Source: an uncultured Pedobacter sp. (lineage in GTDB: Bacteria; Bacteroidota; Bacteroidia; Sphingobacteriales; Sphingobacteriaceae). From it: a stretch of DNA of 20,261 nt. Shown one piece after another: positions 1 through 8,522 of the stretch. Both the position numbers and the translations under genes were made by a program. The notes beneath the pieces are model-generated. The model was not told the DNA's origin, did no database searches, and was given only the letters and a program-made list of their open reading frames with translations. The stretch spans positions 1-20,261 of the forward strand of contig CALLKE010000192.1 of NCBI GenBank assembly GCA_938008555.1, given 5' to 3'. Numbering within the stretch: position 1 is the first letter of the stretch; every line of letters begins with the position of its first letter.

Positions 1-2
1 AA

Positions 3-290
3 AATGCGGAAGCTGGTGAGATCAATCTGAATGATTTCGAAGAAGTGTGGCAGTACGGCAGTAATCTCGGCGAATCGAATGCAGATCCATTGCATCAGCA
101 GGATGGTGTGGCGCCGCAGACGGCAGTGAAGGGAATAGCAGAGTTAGAGCAGAGGGGTAAAGTAGGAAGATCATTTATCCCCAAAGGGGAGCCCAAAGGT
201 TTTTTACAAAGTCATTCGATTGGGAATTATAAATGGATATTTTTAAGAATTAAACAAGATGAAAATGGATATGTCAAGCCCCGGAATTAA
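3..290 (+). CDS. 3' end of an unrecognised gene (5' end outside the window)
   Basis: The frame is open from the first bases of the window to a TAA at 288-290, giving about 95 residues without the true start. An internal ATG lies at 45, but the frame continues upstream of it without a stop, so the start is probably outside the window. The encoded tail is polar, with no membrane segment, and I recognise no domain. Its last 32 bases overlap the start of the next gene on the same strand, which suggests translational coupling or a two-gene unit. It could equally be a leftover fragment. The frame is visible; the function is unknown. Confidence 0.45.
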   Translation, partial: NAEAGEINLNDFEEVWQYGSNLGESNADPLHQQDGVAPQTAVKGIAELEQRGKVGRSFIPKGEPKGFLQSHSIGNYKWIFLRIKQDENGYVKPRN

Positions 291-969
291 AAATTTCGCA
301 GCGGTCTTGTTAGTATGTTTAGTGTTTGCATGCAAAGAAAAACGAAGTGGCGAGTTACGGCATAAAAGGATGCTATATAAAAAGTATTCTACACAGCAAG
401 TAGGATATAAAGAATATATGGATGTTTTTAATTCTGTTAATGATAGTATCAAGAAGTGGGTTAGTAATAACTTGGAGAATTATGCTATATACAAAACATA
501 CGGATGGCACTTAGATAGTTTGATTTGCTTTAATGCTGAAGGAGATAGATGTCAGATGGCTTTAAGCTACCAACTACCTTCAAATGATGATCATGATGGA
601 ATGGATTATTTTTCTGGAATTAAAATAAAAAATAGATGGTATTTTTTTATGGGGGGGGGGCATTTTTTACTTCCTAGAGAATACTATCAGTCGGACATTC
701 ATGCTCCTTTAAGTTTTAAAAAACTAGATGAGATTGCGATGGAAGAAATATTTAGGGGTTATTTGAAAAAGAACCCCAAAGGTGAATGGGCAATAAATGA
801 CGCATTTTTCACTGCTCATTTTGAAGGATCTGGTTGGGGTGATTTTGAGCAACAGCCGGACAAGGATACAATCTCCAATGGGAAGAGATTCACTAATCGG
901 AAGGAATACTTTAACAGTATTCAATTGCGAAAAGTCAAAAATAATTGGCTAAACGAAGGAAGAAAATAA
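259..969 (+). CDS. Putative lipoprotein of unknown function
   Basis: A 236-residue protein with a short basic N-terminus, a hydrophobic stretch (about residues 13-24) and a lipobox-like V-F-A-C ending at Cys25, so it is probably lipid-anchored after signal peptidase II cleavage. The mature part is polar and rich in aromatic residues, with no domain I can name. In-frame ATGs at 259, 265 and 271 are all possible starts; none has a clear Shine-Dalgarno sequence. The gene overlaps the preceding frame by 32 bases. Codons for Met131 and the three following glycines sit on a run of ten G (651-660), so a one-base slip would truncate the protein roughly in the middle. A role as the partner or immunity protein of the preceding gene is possible from the overlap, but there is no sequence evidence for it. 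Confidence 0.7.
   Translation: MKMDMSSPGIKNFAAVLLVCLVFACKEKRSGELRHKRMLYKKYSTQQVGYKEYMDVFNSVNDSIKKWVSNNLENYAIYKTYGWHLDSLICFNAEGDRCQMALSYQLPSNDDHDGMDYFSGIKIKNRWYFFMGGGHFLLPREYYQSDIHAPLSFKKLDEIAMEEIFRGYLKKNPKGEWAINDAFFTAHFEGSGWGDFEQQPDKDTISNGKRFTNRKEYFNSIQLRKVKNNWLNEGRK
651..660 (+). repeat. G10 homopolymer inside the lipoprotein gene
   Basis: Ten consecutive G lie inside the lipoprotein reading frame, between a T7 run (642-648) and a T6 run (663-668). The present length keeps the frame open to 969. Tracts of this length are known phase-variation sites in other bacteria because of slipped-strand mispairing. Confidence 0.9.
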
Positions 970-997
970 ATACCCCGATTCAGATAATACTGTTTCT

Positions 998-1243
998 ATG
1001 AGTGATAATCGTCACCACTATTGGGAAGGCCTTGATACCCAATTTTATCGTCGGTTGAACTCAGGTACTATTTTCTATGCTGATGGTCATCACAGTATTG
1101 GGACGTCCAACCACAAGGATATGCTATCGTTTTACAATAGTGCAAGGAGCTGTATCGATACTTTTCCCAAAAATCTGAAAGAGCTAACGATTAAGCATGG
1201 CCAAGACCTATCCAAGTTTTGGTTAAGTTCAGTGTTGGTGTAA
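998..1243 (+). CDS. Short orphan frame, possibly a gene remnant
   Basis: An 81-residue frame beginning at an ATG 28 bases after the lipoprotein stop. The same frame is open back to 953 without a start codon, and its composition (aromatic, Asp/His/Ser rich, with a Y-A-D-G-H-H segment) looks like real protein rather than random translation. It has no signal peptide and ends abruptly 27 bases before the convergent icmF stop. I do not recognise a family. It may be an interior or 3' piece of a larger gene whose beginning has been lost, or a genuine small protein translated with the lipoprotein. Confidence 0.35.
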   Translation: MSDNRHHYWEGLDTQFYRRLNSGTIFYADGHHSIGTSNHKDMLSFYNSARSCIDTFPKNLKELTIKHGQDLSKFWLSSVLV

Positions 1244-1270
1244 ATGGGTTTTGTATGTTAGTGTGGCGCT

Positions 1271-4200
1271 TTACATATTCCTCCGATACTGCCCGCCCAC
1301 TTCATATAAAGCATTGGTTATTTGGCCTAAAGAACATGTTTTACAAACTTTCATCAACGACTCAAAAATATTATTGCCTGCGATTGCTGTTTTTTGGAGG
1401 TTCTTCAACTCTTGGCTAGCTATACGCTCGTTTCGTTTTTGAAAAGCCTCTAGGGCACTTATTTGATGCTTTTTTTCATCCTCTGTTGCTCGAATTACTT
1501 CGGATGGAATAATGGTGGGAGAGCCACTTTTGTTTAGAAAGGTATTCACGCCAATAATTGGATATTCACCGGTATGCTTTAAAGTTTCGTAATACAGCGA
1601 CTCTTCTTGGATTTTGCTGCGTTGGTACATGGTTTCCATGGCACCCAGGACACCTCCACGATCATTTAATCGCTTAAACTCTTCCAGTACGGCATTTTCC
1701 ACTAGATCGGTCAGTTCTTCGATAATAAATGAGCCTTGCAGTGGATTTTCATTTTTTGCCAGACCGAGTTCTTTGCTGATGATTAATTGAATGGCCATCG
1801 CCCTGCGGACAGACTCTTCGGTTGGTGTGGTGATGGCTTCATTGTAGGCGTTGGTATGAAGTGAATTGCAATTATCATACAAGGCATACAATGCTTGCAA
1901 GGTGGTGCGGATATCATTAAAATCGATTTCTTGGGCATGTAGTGACCGACCGGAAGTTTGGATATGATACTTTAGTTTTTGCGAGCGATCATTCCCTTTG
2001 TATTTGTATTTAATGGCTTTTGCCCAAATGCGTCGTGCAACGCGTCCGATCACCGAATACTCGGGATCAATTCCATTGGAAAAAAAGAAGGATAAATTGG
2101 GTGCAAAATCATCGATATGCATGCCTCTGCTCAGATAATATTCTACATAAGTGAAGCCATTGCTTAATGTAAATGCGAGCTGCGAAATGGGATTGGCACC
2201 TGCTTCGGCAATGTGGTAACCTGATATGGAAACAGAATAGAAATTACGCACATGATTATTGATGAAATAGCTTTGCATATCACCCATCATCCGGAGTGCA
2301 AATTCGGTTGAGAATATGCAGGTGTTTTGTGCCTGATCTTCCTTCAAAATATCAGCTTGGACAGTCCCTCGAACACTGGAGATCGCTTTGGATTTTATTT
2401 TTTGATACACATCAGGAGGCAAAACTTGGTCACCCGTTACGCCCAACAACATTAATCCCAATCCATTATTTCCTTCTGGCAAATTACCGAGGTAGGAAGG
2501 CTTGTTTAAACCTTTCTTTTGGTAGATCTGATCAATTTTTGCTCGAATTTCGTTTTCTAAACCCTGTTCGAGGATATACTTTTCGCATTGTTGATCAATG
2601 GCAGTATTCATGAAAAAACCCAATAACATAGGTGCTGGACCATTAATGGTCATGGATACGGAGGTTGCTGGATGACATAAATCAAAACCAGAATATAATT
2701 TCTTGGCATCATCCAAGGTCGCAATACTGACACCCGAATTGCCAATTTTGCCATAAATATCGGGGCGTATGTGTGGATCCTCACCATATAAAGTAACTGA
2801 GTCAAACGCTGTGGATAAACGATATGCTGGTTGGCCAATCGAAACATAGTGAAAGCGTTTGTTGGTTCGCTCGGGTCCTCCTTCGCCAGCAAACATGCGG
2901 GTTGGATCTTCATTATCGCGCTTCAGGGGGAATACACCTGCTGCATAGGGAAACTCTCCGGGGACATTTTCGGTGAGTAGCCAGCGTAAAATATCGCCCC
3001 AGGATTCATATTTGGGCAAAGCTATTTTAGGAATTCTCAGTTTAGATAATGATTCCGAATAAAGTGACTGACGTATTTCTTTGTCGCGTACTTGGTAAAC
3101 AAATTCATCTGCAGCGTAACGTTTTATAGTTGAAGGCCATTCGTTAAGTAGGCCTTTACATTCCGCATCTAGGTGATTTTCTAGATTTTTATAAATTTTT
3201 TCGAGAGACTTCGTCATATCCTGGGTTTGTTGTAGACTGAGTACTCCTCTGATCTGAAAAAGCTGTGTCGCAATCTTGCATTGCATATTTACCCAAGCGG
3301 CATAATCTTGATTTGCTTCTGCTATTTCGGCCAGATAGCGCGTCCGATCAGGTGGGACGATATAAATTTTTTCTGACGTCGAACTATTCAATTCCATTTT
3401 CTCATGAAAATCGATTCCTGTTTTCTTTTGAATCGTATGCATGAGTGAAACAAAAAGCTTGTTCATCTCCGGATCATTAAATTGGGAAGCCATGGTTCCG
3501 AAGATGGGTAGTGTTTCATCGTCAGCATCAAACAAGTTATGATTTCGTTTAAACTGCTTCCGAACATCGCGTAGCGCATCCAAGGCTCCTCGTTTATCAA
3601 ATTTGTTGATCGCAATCAGATCTGCAAAGTCGAGCATATCAATTTTTTCTAATTGAGTAGCCGCACCGAATTCGGGAGTCATCACGTAAAGAGACACATC
3701 ACAATGTTCCGTAATTTCTGTGTCAGACTGCCCGATCCCTGAAGTTTCAACAATAATGAAATCATATCCGGCAGCCTTACAAATATCGATCGACTCTTGT
3801 ATATACTTGGATAGGGCCAAATTAGCTTGCCGAGTTGCTAACGATCGCATGTACACACGTGGATTGTTAATGGCATTCATGCGTATTCGATCACCCAGTA
3901 AAGCTCCTCCTGTTTTTCTTTTGGATGGATCGATGGAAATGATCGCTAAAGTTTTGTCAGTTTCTAATAGAAAACGCCTCACCAATTCATCCACTAACGA
4001 CGATTTACCTGCTCCTCCCGTTCCTGTAATGCCCAAAACCGGGATTTTTTTGTGGTCAACAAGTTTGCTGATTTCATTTAAAAAATGTTTGACCTCAGTC
4101 GGATGATTCTCTGCAAGTGTGATGGCAGAAGCAACGGCTTTTATATTTCTATTCGCAATATTTTGAGTATCGCTGTTTAGCTTGGTGATCGTAGGAAAAT

Positions 4201-4615
4201 CGCATTTTTTAAGTAGATCATCAATCATGCCCTGCAAGCCCATGCGACGCCCATCGTCTGGCGAATAAATTTGTGTGATGCCATAGGCTTTCAATTCTTC
4301 AATCTCGTGCGGTAAGATGACACCACCACCACCACCAAAAATTTTGATATGCCCAGACCCTCTTTCTTGTAAAAGGTCGTACATGTACTTGAAGTATTCG
4401 AGGTGCCCACCCTGGTAAGAAGTTAGTGCGATGCCTTGTACATCTTCTTGTATGGCACAGTTGACTACTTCGTCAACAGATCGGTTGTGGCCTAAGTGAA
4501 TTACCTCTGCACCTGTTGATTGTAAAATACGACGCATGATATTAATAGCAGCATCATGCCCATCGAATAGCGAAGCTGTAGTGACAATGCGTATTTTATT
4601 TTTAGGCTTGTACAT
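1271..4615 (-). CDS. icmF: Fused isobutyryl-CoA mutase IcmF (B12-dependent)
   Basis: A 1114-residue coenzyme B12-dependent acyl-CoA mutase that interconverts isobutyryl-CoA and n-butyryl-CoA, with its own G-protein chaperone fused in the middle. An N-terminal cobalamin-binding domain carries D-G-H-D-A-A at residues 18-23 (His20 is the lower axial ligand). A MeaB-like GTPase follows, with the P-loop G-T-G-G-A-G-K-S (198-205), E-T-S-G-I-G-Q-S (290-297) and N-K-F-D (337-340). The C-terminal substrate barrel starts near residue 525. Two positions that separate IcmF from methylmalonyl-CoA mutase fit IcmF: Phe562 in A-G-V-F-P (Tyr in the mutase) and Gln763 in Q-A-Q-N-T (Arg in the mutase). The active-site His801 lies in S-G-Y-H. 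Length and domain order are normal for the family. It starts at ATG 4615 and lies 96 bases downstream of the LTA-synthase-like gene on the same strand. The enzyme is cytoplasmic and belongs to short-chain acyl-CoA metabolism. Confidence 0.95.
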   Translation of the reverse strand: MYKPKNKIRIVTTASLFDGHDAAINIMRRILQSTGAEVIHLGHNRSVDEVVNCAIQEDVQGIALTSYQGGHLEYFKYMYDLLQERGSGHIKIFGGGGGVILPHEIEELKAYGITQIYSPDDGRRMGLQGMIDDLLKKCDFPTITKLNSDTQNIANRNIKAVASAITLAENHPTEVKHFLNEISKLVDHKKIPVLGITGTGGAGKSSLVDELVRRFLLETDKTLAIISIDPSKRKTGGALLGDRIRMNAINNPRVYMRSLATRQANLALSKYIQESIDICKAAGYDFIIVETSGIGQSDTEITEHCDVSLYVMTPEFGAATQLEKIDMLDFADLIAINKFDKRGALDALRDVRKQFKRNHNLFDADDETLPIFGTMASQFNDPEMNKLFVSLMHTIQKKTGIDFHEKMELNSSTSEKIYIVPPDRTRYLAEIAEANQDYAAWVNMQCKIATQLFQIRGVLSLQQTQDMTKSLEKIYKNLENHLDAECKGLLNEWPSTIKRYAADEFVYQVRDKEIRQSLYSESLSKLRIPKIALPKYESWGDILRWLLTENVPGEFPYAAGVFPLKRDNEDPTRMFAGEGGPERTNKRFHYVSIGQPAYRLSTAFDSVTLYGEDPHIRPDIYGKIGNSGVSIATLDDAKKLYSGFDLCHPATSVSMTINGPAPMLLGFFMNTAIDQQCEKYILEQGLENEIRAKIDQIYQKKGLNKPSYLGNLPEGNNGLGLMLLGVTGDQVLPPDVYQKIKSKAISSVRGTVQADILKEDQAQNTCIFSTEFALRMMGDMQSYFINNHVRNFYSVSISGYHIAEAGANPISQLAFTLSNGFTYVEYYLSRGMHIDDFAPNLSFFFSNGIDPEYSVIGRVARRIWAKAIKYKYKGNDRSQKLKYHIQTSGRSLHAQEIDFNDIRTTLQALYALYDNCNSLHTNAYNEAITTPTEESVRRAMAIQLIISKELGLAKNENPLQGSFIIEELTDLVENAVLEEFKRLNDRGGVLGAMETMYQRSKIQEESLYYETLKHTGEYPIIGVNTFLNKSGSPTIIPSEVIRATEDEKKHQISALEAFQKRNERIASQELKNLQKTAIAGNNIFESLMKVCKTCSLGQITNALYEVGGQYRRNM

Positions 4616-4711
4616 GTTGGGTAAGGAGATTTTGAGTATTGTAAAATGATTTGTTGGTGTTTGAGATCGTTGGACTCTTCTATGAAGCGAAACTTCCTGG
4701 AGCTGTATCCT

Positions 4712-6667
4712 TTAATCCCGATAATCCCGATTTGTTATGCTGATCTTATCAGCAATCATTCTGTTATTGTATTGTTGGATAAAGGCCTTTAGCTTGATTT
4801 CCATTTCTTGTTTAACGGATATTTCGGTATTCAGAAGGTTATTCTTCATGAAGCGATCTTTTTTCAGATTGTAAAGTCCAGTGCTTTTATCCTCATTGTT
4901 AAAGAGAACATAATCTCTGAGATAAAAGTTATAGTTGCCATCGTTATTGTTGACTACAAAATTGTCGTTCCCCTGGGCCATCAAGTTGTTACCAAATGCA
5001 AAATAAGGTTTGTTGTAATTGAGCATGGATAGCACAGTCGGCATGATGTCTATTTGTTGTGCGAGCTTGTCTACTTTTGCTTTTAAATTTCCGCCGGGAT
5101 AATAGATCAGCATTGGTATGGCAAATCCTCCTTGTATATTTTGATACTCTGGTAGGTAAGTGATGGTCGCATGGTCGGCGGTAAGTACAAACAGCGTGTT
5201 TTTGAACCAAGGCATTTTAGCGGCTGTGGCAAAAAACTTGCTTAATGCCATATCGGTATAACCGAAGCATTCTTGAACGGGTAGTGGTCCTTTGGGGAAC
5301 TTGCCTTCGTATTGCTCGGGTACTTTAAAAGGATGGTGTGATGAAACTGTAAATACGGTGCTGCAAAAAGGTGGTTTAATGGTATTGAGTTCTTTAGCAA
5401 AATATTGAAGAAAGGGCTCATCCCAAATTCCCCATATTCCATCAAAGTCTGCATCATTGTTGTATTCTGTTTTCCCGTAGTAATGATCCACTCCAGCTAA
5501 TTTGACATAGGAAGAAAAGCCCATGGAACCATTAGGTGCTCCGTGAAAAAAAGAAGTATGATATCCTTTATCTTTCAAAACTTGGGGTAAGCTATTCACC
5601 TTATTTCCCGAATAAGCAGACAGCACAAAAGGTTCTTGTATAGATGGAATACTTGAAATAACAGATGGTAGTGCATCAATGGATTTATGGCCATTGGCAT
5701 ATGCATTGGTGAAAGCAAGGCTATTTTCTAGTAAAGAGTCAATAAAAGGAGTGTAGCCTTTGTATTTGCCTCCAAGAAGATCCTTGTTTAATTCGCCCAC
5801 ACTCTCTTTGCCTAGGCTTTCAATAATGATCATTACCACATTGAGGGGTTTAAATGTGTTATCCGGGTGTGGAGTATGGATTGGATTGTAAAGTTTGGCG
5901 AGTGTTTGATCATCGAAATAATGTTTTTCTTGGAGTTTTTTGATCCCAATTGTTTTCATGATCGTGAACGGGGTGTTCAGCACCAAGCTCATCTCATCAG
6001 GGGAGTCTACAAATTCTCCAGCATTGCTCAATGTGATGGGACGAGTGCTATGCCTCCAACCCCCACGCATGCCAAATACAATTATGGTTGTAATGACTAA
6101 CATGGTGACGAAACGTGTGATGCCGTACACATACATGCTTCGTACGTGTGCTCTTTTTACTCCGATAAGATCATATAGTTTGATCAAACCCCAGATTAGA
6201 ATTACAAACAGGAATGGCAAGTACCAAAAATCGATTAGAAAAGTAAATCCAAGCTTCATTTTGTTTTGCTCGTGGGCAAACTGGCTAAATACACTGGCAG
6301 TTGTACGTTTGAGCGTAAACTGATAGTAGACAAAATCAACCAAGTTGAATGAGATGCCGATGGAATTGGTGATGATGAATAGCCATTTGCAGAAGCGTTG
6401 ATAACGGTCACGGTAGCGAAATGTGAATGGTATAATCTGTAGCAACACATATAATGAGTTGAGATAAAACAAAGCACAAATGTCGAATTTTACTCCCCCG
6501 AGTAATATCTGTATAAACTTCTGGGGGTTCATTCCATGAAATAAACTGGCATTAAAGGCATAAAATCCAATCCGACATAAGGTGTATATGATGAGTAGAA
6601 GTAGTATGCGTGTTGCAAGAGCGATATAAATATTAATTCTAGTTAGAGGTTTTCGGGCTTTGTGCAT
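4712..6667 (-). CDS. LTA-synthase-like membrane phospho- or sulfo-transferase family protein
   Basis: A 651-residue membrane enzyme of the alkaline phosphatase superfamily, LtaS/OpgB-like group. Five hydrophobic segments occupy about residues 12-38, 50-82, 94-115, 140-165 and 180-200. An extracytoplasmic catalytic domain begins near residue 275. Visible metal and active-site elements are I-I-E-S (Glu283), G-H-K-S-I-D with the presumed nucleophile Ser329, W-G-I-W-D-E (412-417) and T-A-D-H (Asp498, His499). In Staphylococcus LtaS the nucleophile is Thr; here the same place has Ser. Gram-negative members usually transfer glycerol-phosphate or phosphoethanolamine to glycans or lipids, or act as sulfatase-like hydrolases; the substrate here cannot be read from sequence. 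It starts at ATG 6667, 115 bases downstream of the PPTase gene. Confidence 0.9.
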   Translation of the reverse strand: MHKARKPLTRINIYIALATRILLLLIIYTLCRIGFYAFNASLFHGMNPQKFIQILLGGVKFDICALFYLNSLYVLLQIIPFTFRYRDRYQRFCKWLFIITNSIGISFNLVDFVYYQFTLKRTTASVFSQFAHEQNKMKLGFTFLIDFWYLPFLFVILIWGLIKLYDLIGVKRAHVRSMYVYGITRFVTMLVITTIIVFGMRGGWRHSTRPITLSNAGEFVDSPDEMSLVLNTPFTIMKTIGIKKLQEKHYFDDQTLAKLYNPIHTPHPDNTFKPLNVVMIIIESLGKESVGELNKDLLGGKYKGYTPFIDSLLENSLAFTNAYANGHKSIDALPSVISSIPSIQEPFVLSAYSGNKVNSLPQVLKDKGYHTSFFHGAPNGSMGFSSYVKLAGVDHYYGKTEYNNDADFDGIWGIWDEPFLQYFAKELNTIKPPFCSTVFTVSSHHPFKVPEQYEGKFPKGPLPVQECFGYTDMALSKFFATAAKMPWFKNTLFVLTADHATITYLPEYQNIQGGFAIPMLIYYPGGNLKAKVDKLAQQIDIMPTVLSMLNYNKPYFAFGNNLMAQGNDNFVVNNNDGNYNFYLRDYVLFNNEDKSTGLYNLKKDRFMKNNLLNTEISVKQEMEIKLKAFIQQYNNRMIADKISITNRDYRD

Positions 6668-6708
6668 GATCGTTATAAAATAGGATGCAAGGTATATAAT
6701 TTGAGAGC

Positions 6709-6728
6709 GTTAAGGAAAAGGCCTTAAC
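6709..6728. other. Short inverted repeat between PPTase and LTA-synthase-like genes
   Basis: A 7-bp perfect stem (GTTAAGG at 6709-6715 and CCTTAAC at 6722-6728) with a 6-base loop lies in the 115-base gap between two - strand genes. There is no T-run next to it on the - strand, so it is not a convincing intrinsic terminator. It could be an operator or a weak RNA hairpin in the leader of the LTA-synthase-like gene. Confidence 0.35.
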
Positions 6729-6782
6729 AACGAAAGAAGCATCGTTATTCATCCATCACTATTGGAGTATTAAGCACGGTTG

Positions 6783-7424
6783 TTAGGTTATAGAAATAAA
6801 CTCGAGGTCTTGAATTTGGAGAGGTATAGGAGTGCATATACAGCAGCAATATTCTTGGTTGATATGAATAGGGAAAAAGTACCATGGTTTACCACGATGA
6901 GAAACAGAATCATGTATGCAACTAAATTCTTTTAGGCCTGGAAGCAAACCTGTTCCAATAGCTTTTAAGGCAGCTTCCTTTTTCACCCAAATGGTATAAA
7001 AAGACTGTAATCTTGAAGACGAATTAGAAATCCATTCTTCCTCTTCAGGATGTAAAAAAGTAGACAAAGCTTGTGTATTGATTGATTTTTTTTTCTCAAT
7101 ATCAATACCTATTGGGATAGGTGAAGTAGCTACTGCGATAATGGATAAGCGATGTGAATGACTGATGTTAAAATTAAAGTGGCCAGGGATAAATGGTTTT
7201 TTATGAGCATCCGTTTGCCAGTCATTGAGGTTGAACAGCAAGTTGTTTTGCTTTAAAGACGATCTCAGCATGTATCGGGCTGCAATGCGGAGTTGTTGGT
7301 CGGCGGGCCTTTGATATCTGGATATTTCATTTTGAATCGAACGAGGCAATATCCTCAGTTCTTTTTCAAAAAAGGATGAATCCAATCGATCAATATCACA
7401 GGACCAAATTTGTATCAGTGCCAT
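6783..7424 (-). CDS. 4'-phosphopantetheinyl transferase (Sfp type)
   Basis: A 213-residue enzyme that moves the phosphopantetheine arm of coenzyme A onto a serine of acyl or peptidyl carrier proteins. Family motifs are in order: F-N-I-S-H-S (85-90), G-I-D-I-E with Mg2+ ligands Asp108 and Glu110, and W-V-K-K-E-A-A-L-K (146-154) with Glu150 and Lys154. Length matches the Sfp/HetI group rather than the short AcpS trimer. It starts at ATG 7424, 48 bases after the stop of the synthetase-like gene on the same strand, so it may be co-transcribed with the peptide cluster. No carrier protein, NRPS or PKS gene is visible nearby, so it may simply serve fatty acid or other carrier proteins elsewhere. The C-terminal third is Cys-rich in one place (C-C-C-I-C). 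Confidence 0.92.
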   Translation of the reverse strand: MALIQIWSCDIDRLDSSFFEKELRILPRSIQNEISRYQRPADQQLRIAARYMLRSSLKQNNLLFNLNDWQTDAHKKPFIPGHFNFNISHSHRLSIIAVATSPIPIGIDIEKKKSINTQALSTFLHPEEEEWISNSSSRLQSFYTIWVKKEAALKAIGTGLLPGLKEFSCIHDSVSHRGKPWYFFPIHINQEYCCCICTPIPLQIQDLEFISIT

Positions 7425-7472
7425 TGCTAATTTTTGAATAGGTGGTCTTTTTACTCAATGGTTAATTTGCCG

Positions 7473-8423
7473 TTATAAGCTAGGTATTGATAGTGCATCT
7501 CTCAATGGCTGAGCCGTTTTTGCAAGAATACGACTTACTTTTTCTTTCCCTGAGTTTAATATTTTGATGATCTGCTTGTTCGTGAGTTTATTCTCTCTAA
7601 ATGGTCTTAATTCTTCCACGAGGGTTTCTGCCATTTCTATTTTATCATCCACATCGAGTGCTTTGTCTGCTAATGCTGCTGCTTTCTGTTCGAGATGCAT
7701 CGATATATACCATTCCATGAAGACCTTTTTGTCTTCCATCTCATAAACTTTTTTATAAATATCCTTCTCTTGTTCTGATAGGAAGAGGCAATTTCTTTGG
7801 ATCATATACTGGCCATCAGTGCCGTTGATGTATCCTTGCTTGGATGGTAGATACGCTGGAATAGATACTTGGAGATTGTGTTTCTTGTTCAGATTTTCAG
7901 TGATTTCTTCCATAATATAGGTGAAGCCAATAATTTCTTCACCGCCCTGGAAGTATTTTGCATCGAGACCCAATGTGAGGGATGCGAGCCCAATTTGGGG
8001 ATATAGCCATTCTGCAACAGAAGCATAATTGCCAACACCTAGTTCTTTCCGTTGGTATAGTTTTAAAGAACCCAGAAATGAATTTTCATACAGACGATTG
8101 CAGTAGTTAAAATCAATTACTGAACTGTAATAAAAGAGGTGCTCAAAGAAGAGAGATTGTATTTGGGATGTCAATATAATGGCATTGTTTTTTGGATCGA
8201 ATCCTGAATTAATAAAATCTTGCACAACATAGAATGCTCTATTTTGGATGTGTTCTCGATCTTTTGGATACATAATACGAGCCATTAAATCATCCAATAC
8301 AACAATGGTATTATACTCATATTGGCACTCCGCTAATGATTTCATTGCACCGAAATAGTGCCCAAGATGGCGCGGCCCCGTTACTGGGTTGTGTGCGCTG
8401 ATCATAATTTCTTTTGTTTTCAT
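7473..8423 (-). CDS. Tryptophanyl-tRNA-synthetase-like protein with degenerate active site
   Basis: A 316-residue class I aminoacyl-tRNA synthetase homologue, collinear with bacterial TrpRS from end to end. An N-terminal nucleotide-binding signature H-L-G-H-Y is at 19-23 (the HIGH motif). The C-terminal helical part retains L-R-P-F-R-E, matching L-R-P-I-Q-E of TrpRS. The KMSKS loop, expected after G-T-D-G-Q (201-205), reads Y-M-I-Q-R, so both lysines and both serines are gone. By my hand alignment Ser148 stands where TrpRS has the Asp that reads the indole nitrogen. Normal Trp-tRNA charging is therefore unlikely; ATP or an adenylate could still bind through the HIGH motif. I chose ATG 8423 because the frame above it runs only to a TTG inside a terminator-like hairpin, and the Met precedes the first family strand. 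It lies between the candidate peptide gene and the PPTase gene, all on the - strand. Confidence 0.85.
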   Translation of the reverse strand: MKTKEIMISAHNPVTGPRHLGHYFGAMKSLAECQYEYNTIVVLDDLMARIMYPKDREHIQNRAFYVVQDFINSGFDPKNNAIILTSQIQSLFFEHLFYYSSVIDFNYCNRLYENSFLGSLKLYQRKELGVGNYASVAEWLYPQIGLASLTLGLDAKYFQGGEEIIGFTYIMEEITENLNKKHNLQVSIPAYLPSKQGYINGTDGQYMIQRNCLFLSEQEKDIYKKVYEMEDKKVFMEWYISMHLEQKAAALADKALDVDDKIEMAETLVEELRPFRENKLTNKQIIKILNSGKEKVSRILAKTAQPLRDALSIPSL

Positions 8424-8466
8424 GAATGACAATACGTTTAGAAAATACTTTAAATCAGGATTTGAC

Positions 8467-8513
8467 AAAGCCCGAACAGAGTACGAAAGCTTACGATGCT
8501 CTGTTCAGGCTTT
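8467..8513 (-). terminator. Terminator-like hairpin between the small peptide gene and the synthetase-like gene
   Basis: Two 15-base arms (8467-8481 and 8499-8513) pair with a single C/T difference around a 17-base loop. On the - strand the stem opens with AAAGCC and closes with GGGCUUU, the usual shape of an intrinsic terminator with flanking A and U, but the U run is only three bases. It starts 10 bases after the stop of the peptide gene and ends 43 bases before the synthetase-like start. A leaky terminator here would make more peptide message than downstream enzyme message. Confidence 0.75.
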
Positions 8514-8522
8514 ATGGAGGTT

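Noticed and set aside
7473..8468. Calling the synthetase-like gene the housekeeping trpS
   Set aside because: The KMSKS loop and the indole-reading residue are lost, so ordinary Trp-tRNA charging is unlikely.
8424..8468. Upstream TTG start (8468) for the synthetase-like protein
   Set aside because: It begins within the arm of the terminator-like hairpin and adds 15 residues without similarity; ATG 8423 fits the family start.
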